NCBI GenBank assembly: GCA_019359095.1 | Contig: JAHHHZ010000011.1 | Coordinates: forward strand, 1 to 64,000 | Direction: 5' to 3' | DNA: 64,000 nucleotides | From: Pleurocapsa minor HA4230-MV1 | Lineage (GTDB): Bacteria; Cyanobacteriota; Cyanobacteriia; Cyanobacteriales; Xenococcaceae | Shown: one piece after another, positions 54,456 through 63,056 of the stretch | How the letters are laid out: every line of letters begins with the position of its first letter | Numbering within the stretch: the first letter of the stretch is position 1 | Notes under the pieces: model-generated | Told to the model about the DNA's origin: nothing | Databases searched by the model: none | What the model saw: the letters and a program-made list of their open reading frames with translations, nothing else | Made by a program: the position numbers and the translations under genes

Positions 54456-55610
54456 ATGCCCACTGCTGCCTATATTCATATTCCTTTTTGTCGTCGTCGT
54501 TGTTATTACTGCGATTTTCCCATTTCGGTAGTGGGAGACAAAGGAAGATCTGCTAGTGCGATGATTGAAGATTATCTTGCTGCATTAATTAAAGATATTC
54601 AGTTAACTTTTACCGCTCGACAACCCGTAAAAACAGTCTTTTTTGGTGGTGGGACACCCTCTTTACTCTCTCCAGCGCAGCTTGAGCAAATAATTTTGGC
54701 GATCGCTTTACGCTTTGGGATTGATAGTGATGCTGAAATCTCGATGGAAATCGATCCAGGTACATTCGATCGCGATCGCTTACTCGGATATTTGGCTGCT
54801 GGAGTAAATCGTTTTAGTTTAGGAGTCCAAACCTTTGATGAGGAGTTATTAAAACTCTGTGGAAGATCTCACACCTTAGCTGACGTGATGCAGGCGGTAG
54901 AGATAATTCAACAATTGGGTATCAAGAATTTTAGTTTAGATCTGATTTCAGGTTTACCTCAACAAACTCTAAAACATTGTCAGACATCTTTAGAACAGGC
55001 GATCGCGATCGCGCCACAGCATTTATCTTGCTACGATTTAGTCCTAGAATCAGTTACCGCCTTTGGCAAACAGTATCAACCAGGAGAAACTCCCTTACCG
55101 AATGATGATGATACTGCCGAGATGTATCGATTAACCCAGCAAACCCTTACTGCTGCGGGATATGAACATTATGAAATCTCTAATTATGCTCAGTCTAATT
55201 ATCAATGTCGCCATAACCGAGTTTATTGGGAGAATAAACCCTATTACGGTTTTGGTATGGGTGCAGCTAGCTATGTTGCAGGGCAAAGATTCAGTCGTCC
55301 ACGCACCCGTAGAGAATATTATGCTTGGTTAGAGGCAGGGGCAGTGATTGACGCGCCAGAAATATCGTCTACAGACTATTTATTAGAGACTTTGATGTTG
55401 GGTTTACGTCTAGCGTCAGGGGTTGATTTAGATCAGTTTAGCCCACAGGTTCAAAAGGCAATTTTGTCCGTCGTTAAGCCTTATTTGAAGCAAGGGTGGA
55501 TCGAAATTACGGCGAGGGATGATCGATCGGCTAAATTACGCCTTAGCGATCCTGAAGGATTTCTGTTTTCTAATACAATTCTCGCTACTTTGTTTGAAAA
55601 ATTTGCCTAA
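54456..55610 (+). CDS. hemW: Radical SAM protein HemW (HemN-like)
   Basis: HemW is a heme chaperone related to oxygen-independent coproporphyrinogen oxidase. The iron-sulfur motif CRRRCYYC (CxxxCxxC, residues 12, 16, 19) sits in MPTAAYIHIPFC, the usual HemW start. The SAM core has VFFGGGTPSLLSPAQL, ISMEIDPGTFD, FSLGVQTFDEELL and FSLDLISGLPQQT. I start at 54,456; an ATG 19 codons upstream is possible but adds an uncommon Ser/Gly-rich tail. The N-terminal Cys present in true HemN is absent, so HemW is preferred. Confidence 0.88.
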   Translation: MPTAAYIHIPFCRRRCYYCDFPISVVGDKGRSASAMIEDYLAALIKDIQLTFTARQPVKTVFFGGGTPSLLSPAQLEQIILAIALRFGIDSDAEISMEIDPGTFDRDRLLGYLAAGVNRFSLGVQTFDEELLKLCGRSHTLADVMQAVEIIQQLGIKNFSLDLISGLPQQTLKHCQTSLEQAIAIAPQHLSCYDLVLESVTAFGKQYQPGETPLPNDDDTAEMYRLTQQTLTAAGYEHYEISNYAQSNYQCRHNRVYWENKPYYGFGMGAASYVAGQRFSRPRTRREYYAWLEAGAVIDAPEISSTDYLLETLMLGLRLASGVDLDQFSPQVQKAILSVVKPYLKQGWIEITARDDRSAKLRLSDPEGFLFSNTILATLFEKFA

Positions 55611-55624
55611 AAATTAGTTATAGC

Positions 55625-55724
55625 CATACTAGACAATATTAGGACGTTTTTTACCTACTACCTACTACCTACTACCTACTACCTACTAACCACTACCTTC
55701 GAGCCGATCACCCTAATTGTCCTA
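55625..55724 (-). repeat. MITE-like dispersed repeat, copy 2
   Basis: The inverted counterpart of 45,309-45,404: conserved ends CTAGACAAT and ATTGTCC around a core of five to six CCTACTA heptamers (55,654-55,689). ACGTTTTTT near the left end is shared with the other copy. Confidence 0.7.
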
Positions 55725-55818
55725 ATCTAACTTTGTACGACTATAGCTGTGAGCTTCTTAGCTTTTTTGAATTTTATTTCGATAGTATGGATTTAATCAG
55801 TCAGACGTAGGAGCAAAG

Positions 55819-56151
55819 ATGATGTATCGCTATATGGTGGCAACAGCTTTAACTGGTTTAAGCGCGCTAGCTATGTCTATTACTATTACCTCAAATTCAG
55901 CTTCCGCCGAACCTACTCTCAATTTTAAGGAATTAAATTTTAATGAATTAAATCAGTCTCGCCAATTCTTTGAGTCAGGAAATGAGCTGATCGAACGGGA
56001 AATAAAATGGCTACAACAAGATGTCAAATTGCCTAAAATTAAGCTGCCTCAAGAGTATTCCCCGTCTCAATCTAATCAAGGCTCTTACTCTTTATATGCC
56101 CAAGCAAAACTAAAGCCGATCTCTAAAACTGTAATCGAACTGGGGGAATAA
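55819..56151 (+). CDS. Small secreted protein of unknown function
   Basis: Starts MMYRYMVATALTGLSALAMS, a Sec signal peptide with a likely cleavage near SASAEP (about residue 30). The mature part is about 80 residues with a KELNFNELNQSRQFFESGNE helix and a Pro/Lys-rich middle (KLPKIKLPQEYSP). An AGGAG lies 5-10 bases before the start. No domain is recognised. Confidence 0.6.
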   Translation: MMYRYMVATALTGLSALAMSITITSNSASAEPTLNFKELNFNELNQSRQFFESGNELIEREIKWLQQDVKLPKIKLPQEYSPSQSNQGSYSLYAQAKLKPISKTVIELGE

Positions 56152-56323
56152 TTACCAGCGATCGCGTTGCTGTATGACTTATAGCAGCGATTGGGGAAGG
56201 GGCGATCGCGCTTGCTAGTTTAAGATATCGCTCCCTTAATTAAATCTCGTTAAAATTAGTTTTCGAGAAATACTTGCCAAGTGCAGAGGCATTCGCTATT
56301 ATTATTTAGTGCTAATGCAGCAA

Positions 56324-56395
56324 TCCTCAGTAGCTCAGTGGCAGAGCGGTCGACTGTTAATCGATTGGTCGTAGGTTCAAATCCTACCTGGGGAG
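56324..56395 (+). tRNA. trnN: tRNA-Asn (GUU)
   Basis: A 72-base tRNA: acceptor TCCTCAG pairs with CTGGGGA, the D-arm is AGCTCAGTGGCAGAGCG, the anticodon loop CTGTTAA gives GUU, and the T arm is GTAGGTTCAAATCCTAC. The 3' CCA is not encoded. Confidence 0.95.
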
Positions 56396-56646
56396 TTTTA
56401 AATAAGTGGTAAATAAAATACAGACAGTACAGGCTGGCTATTATTGCTACCTTAGATAACCTGTTAGCTTCTATTTGCCATGACCAGATCGATCTACTCT
56501 AAACATATTTAATCGGTTGAATAGTTTGGATATTAGGGATTGTAGGGATTTAGGGAGAATTTTATTTTAAGCTATCATTACAAACTTGATATAAATATAA
56601 ATACTTACTTTCTCGATCATAAATTAATTAAAAATTAAAAATTTTT

Positions 56647-57852
56647 ATGACAACTGAACCCCTTTCTTGGCAAAAATTAGCAGAACTGACTAACTTTGCG
56701 ATCGATCCTGTGAACGGCAAGACTAACTCTCAAGCTACCCTCCGTTTATTTGGTCAAACTGAAGCAGATGTGCGGGTAACTCTGTTTCGGGATAATCATG
56801 CCTGGTGTCCTTACTGTCAGAAGATTTGGCTCTGGCTAGAAGAAAAGCAAGTTCCTTACCGCATCGAGAAGGTAACCATGTTTTGCTATGGCAAAAAAGA
56901 GAGCTGGTATAAGCAAAAAGTTCCTTCGGGAATGCTACCAGCGGTGGAGTTGGATGGGCAAATTATTACCGAGAGCGATGATATTCTTCTGGCTTTAGAA
57001 AAGGTTTTCGGTGTTCTGTATCGGGGAATGCAAGACGAGCAGGTGTTAACCCGCAGAAGGTTAGAACGACTATTATTTAGAGCTTGGTGTGGTTGGTTGT
57101 GCGAGCGGGCATTTTTTCCTGGACAAGAGCAGAAAAACCGCCAGCAATTTATTGAAGTTGTAGCGATGGTAGAAGAAGCCTTAGCGGCTACTCCTGGAGC
57201 ATATTTCTTAGAGGAATTTAGTACTGCTGATGTCATCTTTACTCCCTATGTCGAGCGGATGAACGCCAGTCTCTACTACTACAAAGGTTATTCTTTAAGG
57301 TCAGAAAATTCTGGTTTAGCAGCATGGTTTGACGCTATGGAAACACGAGCAACCTATCGCGGTACTCAAAGCGATTTCCACACCCATGTTCATGACTTAC
57401 CCCCACAAATGGGCGGATGTTATGGCAACGGTGAGCCTCAAGCCTTAATTAATCAAGAGAAAGTCGATCGCGGTGATTGGTTTGAATTACCTGATGTCAG
57501 TTATCCCGAACCCGCCAACTCACGCGAGGAAGCTTTGCAACGGGTAATTAAACATAAAACCAATATCCTAAAAGCCAATCCTGCTGATGAGCAATTGTTC
57601 GATCGAGCTTTACGCTGTGCTTTGACTAACATGATGACGGGAGAAATCATCACTCCACCATTAGGTTCAGATGTAGCTTTGCGCTATCTCAGAGACAGAA
57701 TTAATGTGCCGAGAGATATGTCAATTTATGCTGCTAAACGATTACGTACAGCATTAGAACAGACGGCTGCTTTGGTAGGCGATGCTCAACCCGAACCTCT
57801 GCCAGTTAGACACCGTTATGATCAAAATCCTGCTAATTTTGTGGCTAGTTAA
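56647..57852 (+). CDS. Glutathione S-transferase family protein
   Basis: The N-terminal thioredoxin-like domain has HAWCPYCQK (C54-P-Y-C57) and the [12 protein letters not shown] and [12 protein letters not shown] cis-Pro/Ser-Asp motifs; the C-terminal helical domain follows from about 130. At 401 residues it is much longer than a classical GST (about 220), and residues 245-400 form an extra conserved part seen in large cyanobacterial and plant GST-like proteins. The CPYC active site suggests glutaredoxin-like or dehydroascorbate-reductase-like chemistry rather than xenobiotic conjugation. Confidence 0.82.
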   Translation: MTTEPLSWQKLAELTNFAIDPVNGKTNSQATLRLFGQTEADVRVTLFRDNHAWCPYCQKIWLWLEEKQVPYRIEKVTMFCYGKKESWYKQKVPSGMLPAVELDGQIITESDDILLALEKVFGVLYRGMQDEQVLTRRRLERLLFRAWCGWLCERAFFPGQEQKNRQQFIEVVAMVEEALAATPGAYFLEEFSTADVIFTPYVERMNASLYYYKGYSLRSENSGLAAWFDAMETRATYRGTQSDFHTHVHDLPPQMGGCYGNGEPQALINQEKVDRGDWFELPDVSYPEPANSREEALQRVIKHKTNILKANPADEQLFDRALRCALTNMMTGEIITPPLGSDVALRYLRDRINVPRDMSIYAAKRLRTALEQTAALVGDAQPEPLPVRHRYDQNPANFVAS

Positions 57853-58274
57853 AAGGTCTAATCATATCCAATTAAAACTCGCGCCCTAAAGGATATGCGA
57901 AGCGGTATCTCCAACTATGCGAGACAAGTGCTTTAGCACTAGCTTCGCGTCGCAAAGACGCTAAGACGCTAAGATTTTAGGCGTTGCTGATTTGAAGTAT
58001 ACCACAAGGGTACAACGTGAAACCGCAGAGTAATCTGTACGTAGCTCTAAGCTCTAAGCTTTTTAGTTGATTTGCTTGCATAGCGAAAATAGTTGAATTA
58101 TACATCGATCCAGCAATGCGAGATTTTATTAAAAGTAATTAAGCGGACTTGATCTTAAAGGTTTAAATGTAATCAGTGTCATCGTCAATTCTTGTTAAGT
58201 AACGAAAATCAAATGTTTCTCTACGATAGGATCTTAAACAATGTAATCTGTTTGGTTTAGTTGCGAGTTAATCA
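57853..58274. other. Repeat-rich intergenic region
   Basis: About 420 bases with no gene. Contains CCTAAAGGATATGCGAAG and GCAAAGACGCTAAGACGC repeat pieces (57,885-57,975), and TAAGCTCTAAGCTTTTTAG units near 58,048. The last 70 bases must hold the promoter of the next gene. Confidence 0.5.
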
Positions 58275-58781
58275 ATGAATTATCTAATTGCTGTATTACC
58301 CGATCGCTTTCAGGCGGAAGAAGCTTACACAGCGTTAGAAAAAGCTGGTATTCCCCTGAGTAAAATGAAGATCGCTGGACGAGGCTACAAAAGCGCTGAC
58401 GAAGTGGGACTATATGATTCTAAGGAGCAGGCGCGAAAAAAAGCAATTTTTATGGCGTACTGGCTGATCCCATTTGGTTTTATTGGCGGGTATATTTTTA
58501 ATTTAATTACAGGATTACATAACCTCGATTGGGCGGGAGATCCTGGTAATCATATCGTCGGCGGAATCTTAGGGGCGATTGGTGGTGCTATGGGTAGCGT
58601 TTTTGTCGGTGGTGGTGCTGGTTGGGCTACTAGTACGGCAGGAGATACTTTTTCCTACCGAGAATACCTGGATGCTAATAAATATCTATTACTAGTTGAT
58701 AATATTGGTGGATTTGGCGATCGCGCTATTCCGATTTTACGTAAGTTAACACCAGAAATAATTCAAAGCTACAATGCCTAG
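58275..58781 (+). CDS. Glycine-rich membrane protein of unknown function
   Basis: The 168-residue protein has a soluble N terminus (MNYLIAVLPDRFQAEEAYTA, resembling stress-protein 17M-like/DUF1269 starts), one membrane segment (about 57-77), and a glycine-rich second segment (GGILGAIGGAMGSVFVGGGA) at about 95-120. The C-terminal part, YREYLDANKYLLLVDNIGGF, is conserved in cyanobacteria. The function is unknown. Confidence 0.6.
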   Translation: MNYLIAVLPDRFQAEEAYTALEKAGIPLSKMKIAGRGYKSADEVGLYDSKEQARKKAIFMAYWLIPFGFIGGYIFNLITGLHNLDWAGDPGNHIVGGILGAIGGAMGSVFVGGGAGWATSTAGDTFSYREYLDANKYLLLVDNIGGFGDRAIPILRKLTPEIIQSYNA

Positions 58782-58782
58782 T

Positions 58783-58812
58783 AGTAGGGGCGATTCGCGA
58801 ATCGCCCCTACT
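58783..58812. terminator. 30-bp perfect palindrome, candidate bidirectional terminator
   Basis: AGTAGGGGCGATTCG (58,783-58,797) and CGAATCGCCCCTACT (58,798-58,812) are perfect inverse complements. They sit between convergent genes and are followed by a T-rich stretch. The arms share GTAGGGGCGA with the two cobN repeats, so this is also a copy of that repeat family. Confidence 0.6.
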
Positions 58813-58830
58813 TGTATTATTTTCTCATGG

Positions 58831-60627
58831 TTAATAATGACTTCCTGATTTACGATGTTGAATTGCTGTAATCCCATTACTCTCTTGTATTTCCCCTTGC
58901 TCAGCTACCGCATAAATCAAAGTGCGATCGCCAGTTTCTAAGTAACTCTGGACAGTACATTCAAGATGAGCCAAGGCATCTTCAATAATTAAACAACCAT
59001 TACTAGCAGGTTTAGTAGTCAAATTACCAAAGGAATCGGTACTTTGCTCGTCAAATTCGCCTGTTGTCTTGCTCTTTTCGGCGACACGGGGGCGCGCGTC
59101 AAAGTTTCTCCTGACAGTTCTACCTTCATTGAGGATATTCAGAACAAATTTATCCCCAGGATGACTAATTAAATCGCTATGTTCGCCATTTTGTTCTTGA
59201 GGGATGGCAATCATTACCCCAGGAGGATTAAAAGTGGCTTGGGATACCCAAGAAGTGAGGAAACCACGATGAACATTATCAGTATGGGTAGTTAGAACAC
59301 AGAGGGAACCAACAATTCTACCAACTGCTTGTTCAGTGCGATCGATTTGAGTTTCTGTCACTGCCTGACGAGGAGTACGCAATCTTTTAGTTTTCTGCAA
59401 TTTTTGCGTAAATTCTTTGCCTGCTTGAATACATTCTTTTAACACAGCAGCGGTGGGCGTAAAACGAACCCGAATTGGTTCAAACCCGAAATTATAGTGG
59501 GCATCTTTTAGTTTATTGGCTAATACGTCGATCGCTTCACCACTCCAACCATATGAACCAAATACCCCTGCTAGTTTAGTTTTGGCTGCGCTGGCTAAGA
59601 CGATGCCTAATGCTGTTTGAATTTGAGTTGGGGCATGACCACCCAATGTCGGCGAACCAATGATAAAACCATCACAGGCTTGAATCGCTGTGGTAATTTC
59701 TTCCGTTGATGCCAGTTCGCAGTTAATTGATTCTACCGCTACTCCCGACTGTACCAAACCATGAGCGATCGCACTAGCAATGGTGGCGGTGTTACCATAA
59801 GCCGAAGCGTACAGTAGAACTACCTGAAATTTTTTGCTAGTTTGTTGTTGACACCACTGCTGATAATCATAGCTAAAACGACTAAGGCTATATTTAATCA
59901 ACGAACCGTGAGCAGGCGCATAGATTTTGCTGGGCAAAGGCGCAAATTTAGCTAAAGCAGCTTCTAATTGTTTGGTTTGGGTAGCATGGAGACAGTCAAA
60001 ATAGAAACGACGGTCTAAATCTAATTGTTTCCAGTTATCGTCAAAGATGGATTCATCGCAAAAATGCGCCCCAAAAAATTTATCGGTATAAAGAATTTTG
60101 CTTTGAGGATCGTAGGTACATAATCCATCTACCCAACGGGGAGTAGTGGTACTGAGAAACTGTAATTGATGCCCTTGTCCCAAATCTAAAACATCATTAT
60201 CCCTGACTACTCGAATTTGAGCTTGTCGTTGAGGAAAAATCAAAGCCCCCTTGAGGGCGTTAACCGCTGGTTTAGCACAGATGATTTGCGCCTGGGGTGC
60301 GTATCCTGCTAGTAGTTGCACTGTTGCCAAACGATTGGGATTGACATGCTGCAAGATAATATAATCTAATTTTTGCCAGTCTAGGTGCTGTGCTAAAGTT
60401 TCCAGATAAATTTGCGTAAAAGATTGTCCTGGCGGATCGATCAACGCCGTTTTATCAGCTTGAATTAGATAAGAATTGGAAGTCGTACCTTTTTGACGAG
60501 AATATTCCACTTCAAATTTTAATCTTTCCCAAGTACGCGATCGCAATACCTGTGTATTTGGGGCAATATCTGCTATTTGAACGTCTCTTTGTTTTGCGGG
60601 GGTTGGTTTGATGTTTGCTTGTTTCAT
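58831..60627 (-). CDS. flv2: Flavodiiron protein Flv2
   Basis: Flv2 with Flv4 forms a heterodimer that relieves electron pressure at the PSII acceptor side. Domains: metallo-beta-lactamase-like (1-260), flavodoxin (about 268-410), flavin reductase (about 430-598). The metal ligands are replaced (H94, N96, N98, R99; R164 where the partner has His), as is usual for Flv1/Flv2 types without an intact diiron site. Third gene of the operon, after the Sll0218-like gene. Confidence 0.88.
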   Translation of the reverse strand: MKQANIKPTPAKQRDVQIADIAPNTQVLRSRTWERLKFEVEYSRQKGTTSNSYLIQADKTALIDPPGQSFTQIYLETLAQHLDWQKLDYIILQHVNPNRLATVQLLAGYAPQAQIICAKPAVNALKGALIFPQRQAQIRVVRDNDVLDLGQGHQLQFLSTTTPRWVDGLCTYDPQSKILYTDKFFGAHFCDESIFDDNWKQLDLDRRFYFDCLHATQTKQLEAALAKFAPLPSKIYAPAHGSLIKYSLSRFSYDYQQWCQQQTSKKFQVVLLYASAYGNTATIASAIAHGLVQSGVAVESINCELASTEEITTAIQACDGFIIGSPTLGGHAPTQIQTALGIVLASAAKTKLAGVFGSYGWSGEAIDVLANKLKDAHYNFGFEPIRVRFTPTAAVLKECIQAGKEFTQKLQKTKRLRTPRQAVTETQIDRTEQAVGRIVGSLCVLTTHTDNVHRGFLTSWVSQATFNPPGVMIAIPQEQNGEHSDLISHPGDKFVLNILNEGRTVRRNFDARPRVAEKSKTTGEFDEQSTDSFGNLTTKPASNGCLIIEDALAHLECTVQSYLETGDRTLIYAVAEQGEIQESNGITAIQHRKSGSHY

Positions 60628-60630
60628 GAT

Positions 60631-60727
60631 GGTTAATGGGTAGTGGGTAGTGGGTAATGGTTAATGGGTAGTGGGTAGTGGGTAGTGGGTAATGGTTAAT
60701 GGGTAATGGGTAATGGGTAATGGGTAA
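60631..60727. repeat. Heptamer tandem repeats (AATGGGT/AGTGGGT)
   Basis: About 13 heptamers of AATGGGT, AGTGGGT and AATGGTT fill the gap between the Sll0218-like gene and flv2. Confidence 0.85.
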
Positions 60728-60759
60728 TTGTTTGTCCGCAGATGAACACAGATGGTTTG

Positions 60760-61257
60760 TTAGTTGTGGTTTGTTAGTTTTTGTTTATATCGTTCGGATA
60801 TTTTTTGTTCAGGATCGACACCTTCAAAGGTGGGAGGTAGCCAAACTCTTACTACTAACAAAACTGATAAAACTAACAAAAAAGAACCCGTGGCTAATAT
60901 CTGAGTCCAGGGAATGTCTAAAATTCCCTTAACAATAATTTCACGCAAAACTGAAACAATGCAGACTTCCACGGCAACGCCAATAGAAACTCGACGTTCT
61001 TGCAGGTAAATGATTAGTAAGCGGAATAATTCCACTAAAATCAGCAAAAACAGAATATCAGCCGTAACTTCCGTAAAGTTTAAAGGCGGTAGCAGAGACA
61101 CAAACATCTCTCGTAACTGAAGCGTCATGAAGCTGAATAACCCAATACAAAGAGAGATAACAATAAAGTCTTGGATAAATTCCAAAATTTTAATCACTCC
61201 GCCATGATTTAGCCATTTGTACCAGGGAGTTGAAGGTGTGTTACTAAGTTTTTGCAT
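60760..61257 (-). CDS. PsiE-like membrane protein, Sll0218 homologue of the flv4-2 operon
   Basis: The 165-residue protein has four membrane segments and the PsiE pattern (VISLCIGLFSFMTLQLREMF, FLLILVELFRLLIIYLQERR, VSIGVAVEVCIVSVLREIIV). Its position between flv4 and flv2 matches sll0218 of Synechocystis, which stabilises PSII dimers/assembly. The identification rests on synteny and size. Confidence 0.82.
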   Translation of the reverse strand: MQKLSNTPSTPWYKWLNHGGVIKILEFIQDFIVISLCIGLFSFMTLQLREMFVSLLPPLNFTEVTADILFLLILVELFRLLIIYLQERRVSIGVAVEVCIVSVLREIIVKGILDIPWTQILATGSFLLVLSVLLVVRVWLPPTFEGVDPEQKISERYKQKLTNHN

Positions 61258-61269
61258 TACAAAAGGAAT

Positions 61270-61325
61270 TTTTTAATTAGTAATCGGTTATCAGTCATTA
61301 GTAATCAGTAATCAGTAATCAGTAA
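61270..61325. repeat. Heptamer tandem repeat (AGTAATC)
   Basis: Four to six units of AGTAATC lie between flv4 and the Sll0218-like gene, ending at the flv4 stop. Confidence 0.75.
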
Positions 61326-63056
61326 TCAATAATGATTCCCCACCTTGCGATGATGAACGGCAGTCAAAACATCTAGCTTGGCTACTCTGCCCGCTTGCAC
61401 GGTGCTATAAATAATCCAGTGATCGCTACATTCCAAGCGGTTACTAACTTCGCATTCAATGTAAGCTAAGGATTCGGCAAGAATCGGCGAACCATTATTA
61501 GCAGGTACGGTTGGGATGTCTTCAAATCGATCTGCACCAGGGGGGAAACGCTTGAGAAAATGTCTAATTAGATGTTGGTAATTTCCTTCTGCTAAAACAT
61601 TTAACACAAAGCGATCGCCAATCTGCATAAAAGACTCGATCGCCCGATCTTTGGCTACAGCGATCGCAATTCCCAAGGGAGTTAAACTAGCCTGTGTGAC
61701 CCAAGATGCTACCATTGCACTCTGGATCTCTCCTTTAGTAGCGGTAATAATATATAAACCATTGCTGATTCTGCCCAAGGCTTTTTCTAGACTGCTATCG
61801 ATGGCTTTGATCTGTTTAACAGTGCGATCGCGAGTTAACCACTGTCCTAAATCTGTACCCGCTTCATCACAAAGTTGTTTAGTTTTTTGAGAGGGGGAGC
61901 GTTTGATAATAATTGGCTCAAAAGCTTCGATTAGACCAGTTTCCTGAAATTTATTACGTAGAGGATAAATCGGTTCATCTTCGCCCCCACCAGCTTCAAA
62001 TAAGCCAATTGATTGTTTACTGTGGGCTGCTGCTAGGATCGTACTGAGTATAGTATGGGCTTCTCGATCGCCTTGAGATGGCATACCTATAACTAGTCCT
62101 GCTGCTTGGGTGACTAATTCCCTTACTTCTTGGGGTTCGGTATTATTCCAGTCGATTAATTCGACTGCTACTCCTGTTTTGAGAATTCCCTGAGCGATCG
62201 CTCTAGCTAAATCTTCACTGTAACCATAGTCTTCCGAGTAAAATACTGCTACCAAAGTTTCCGTTTTGGTTTGTGCTTGACTCCATTGCTGATAGCGATT
62301 AACTAATTCGGCGCGATGGTGTTGTAGTAAAGGGCCATGTCCTGTGGCGATTGTCTCTAGTTCCAGTTTTTCCATTCGTTTGATCGCGGCTAAAACCGAA
62401 CGGGCATTAGGTTTCATCAAACAGTCGTAGTAGTATTCAAAGTCTGCCTCAATCAGTTCTAAATCTTCATCAAAAGTCGGTTCATCGCAATAGTGCAGAC
62501 CAAAGGCATCGCAAGTATAAAGAACTTGGGTTTTGTAATCGTAGGTAAAAATCGTATCGGGCCAGTGTAAATTAGGGGCGGAAACAAATTCTAGTTCATG
62601 TCCATTGCCTAAATCCAGGCGATCGCCATTTTTGACAATTATGTGTTCAAAAGATTGATGCACCATGTCAGTTAAGAACTTAATCGCCACCTTTGCTCCA
62701 ACTACTGTAACCTGGGGTGCTAATGCCAAAATATCTTTGACTAAACCACTATGATCGGGTTCGGTATGGCTAATAATTAAATAATCAAGTTGGGCTGGAT
62801 CGATTAAGCCTGTTAATAACTTTAGATAAAGCTGACGAAACTTAGCGTGAGCAGTATCAACTAAAGCTAGTTTCTCACCCTGAATGATAAAAGAATTATA
62901 GGTTGTGCCGTTTTGTAAGCCAAATTCAATATCAAAGCGATCGCGATCCCAGTCAAGACAGCGAATAGCAGTAGTATTTGCAGCAATTTCTACAGTTTGT
63001 AGAGTTAATCTTGTTGTTGATTGAGTTGTTTTATTGGTGTGTGTGAGTGCAACCAT
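61326..63056 (-). CDS. flv4: Flavodiiron protein Flv4
   Basis: First gene of the flv4 - sll0218-like - flv2 operon. The canonical diiron ligands are all present: H97, E99, D101, H102 (SHTEPDHSG), H164, D183 and H240. Then come a flavodoxin domain (about 265-400) and a C-terminal flavin reductase domain (about 425-576). It should be the redox-active partner of Flv2 in electron transfer near PSII under low CO2 or high light. Length 576 is typical. Confidence 0.9.
   Translation of the reverse strand: MVALTHTNKTTQSTTRLTLQTVEIAANTTAIRCLDWDRDRFDIEFGLQNGTTYNSFIIQGEKLALVDTAHAKFRQLYLKLLTGLIDPAQLDYLIISHTEPDHSGLVKDILALAPQVTVVGAKVAIKFLTDMVHQSFEHIIVKNGDRLDLGNGHELEFVSAPNLHWPDTIFTYDYKTQVLYTCDAFGLHYCDEPTFDEDLELIEADFEYYYDCLMKPNARSVLAAIKRMEKLELETIATGHGPLLQHHRAELVNRYQQWSQAQTKTETLVAVFYSEDYGYSEDLARAIAQGILKTGVAVELIDWNNTEPQEVRELVTQAAGLVIGMPSQGDREAHTILSTILAAAHSKQSIGLFEAGGGEDEPIYPLRNKFQETGLIEAFEPIIIKRSPSQKTKQLCDEAGTDLGQWLTRDRTVKQIKAIDSSLEKALGRISNGLYIITATKGEIQSAMVASWVTQASLTPLGIAIAVAKDRAIESFMQIGDRFVLNVLAEGNYQHLIRHFLKRFPPGADRFEDIPTVPANNGSPILAESLAYIECEVSNRLECSDHWIIYSTVQAGRVAKLDVLTAVHHRKVGNHY

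Noticed and set aside
60631-60727. Possible CRISPR array
   Set aside because: Units are 7 bases long with no spacers; these are short tandem repeats.
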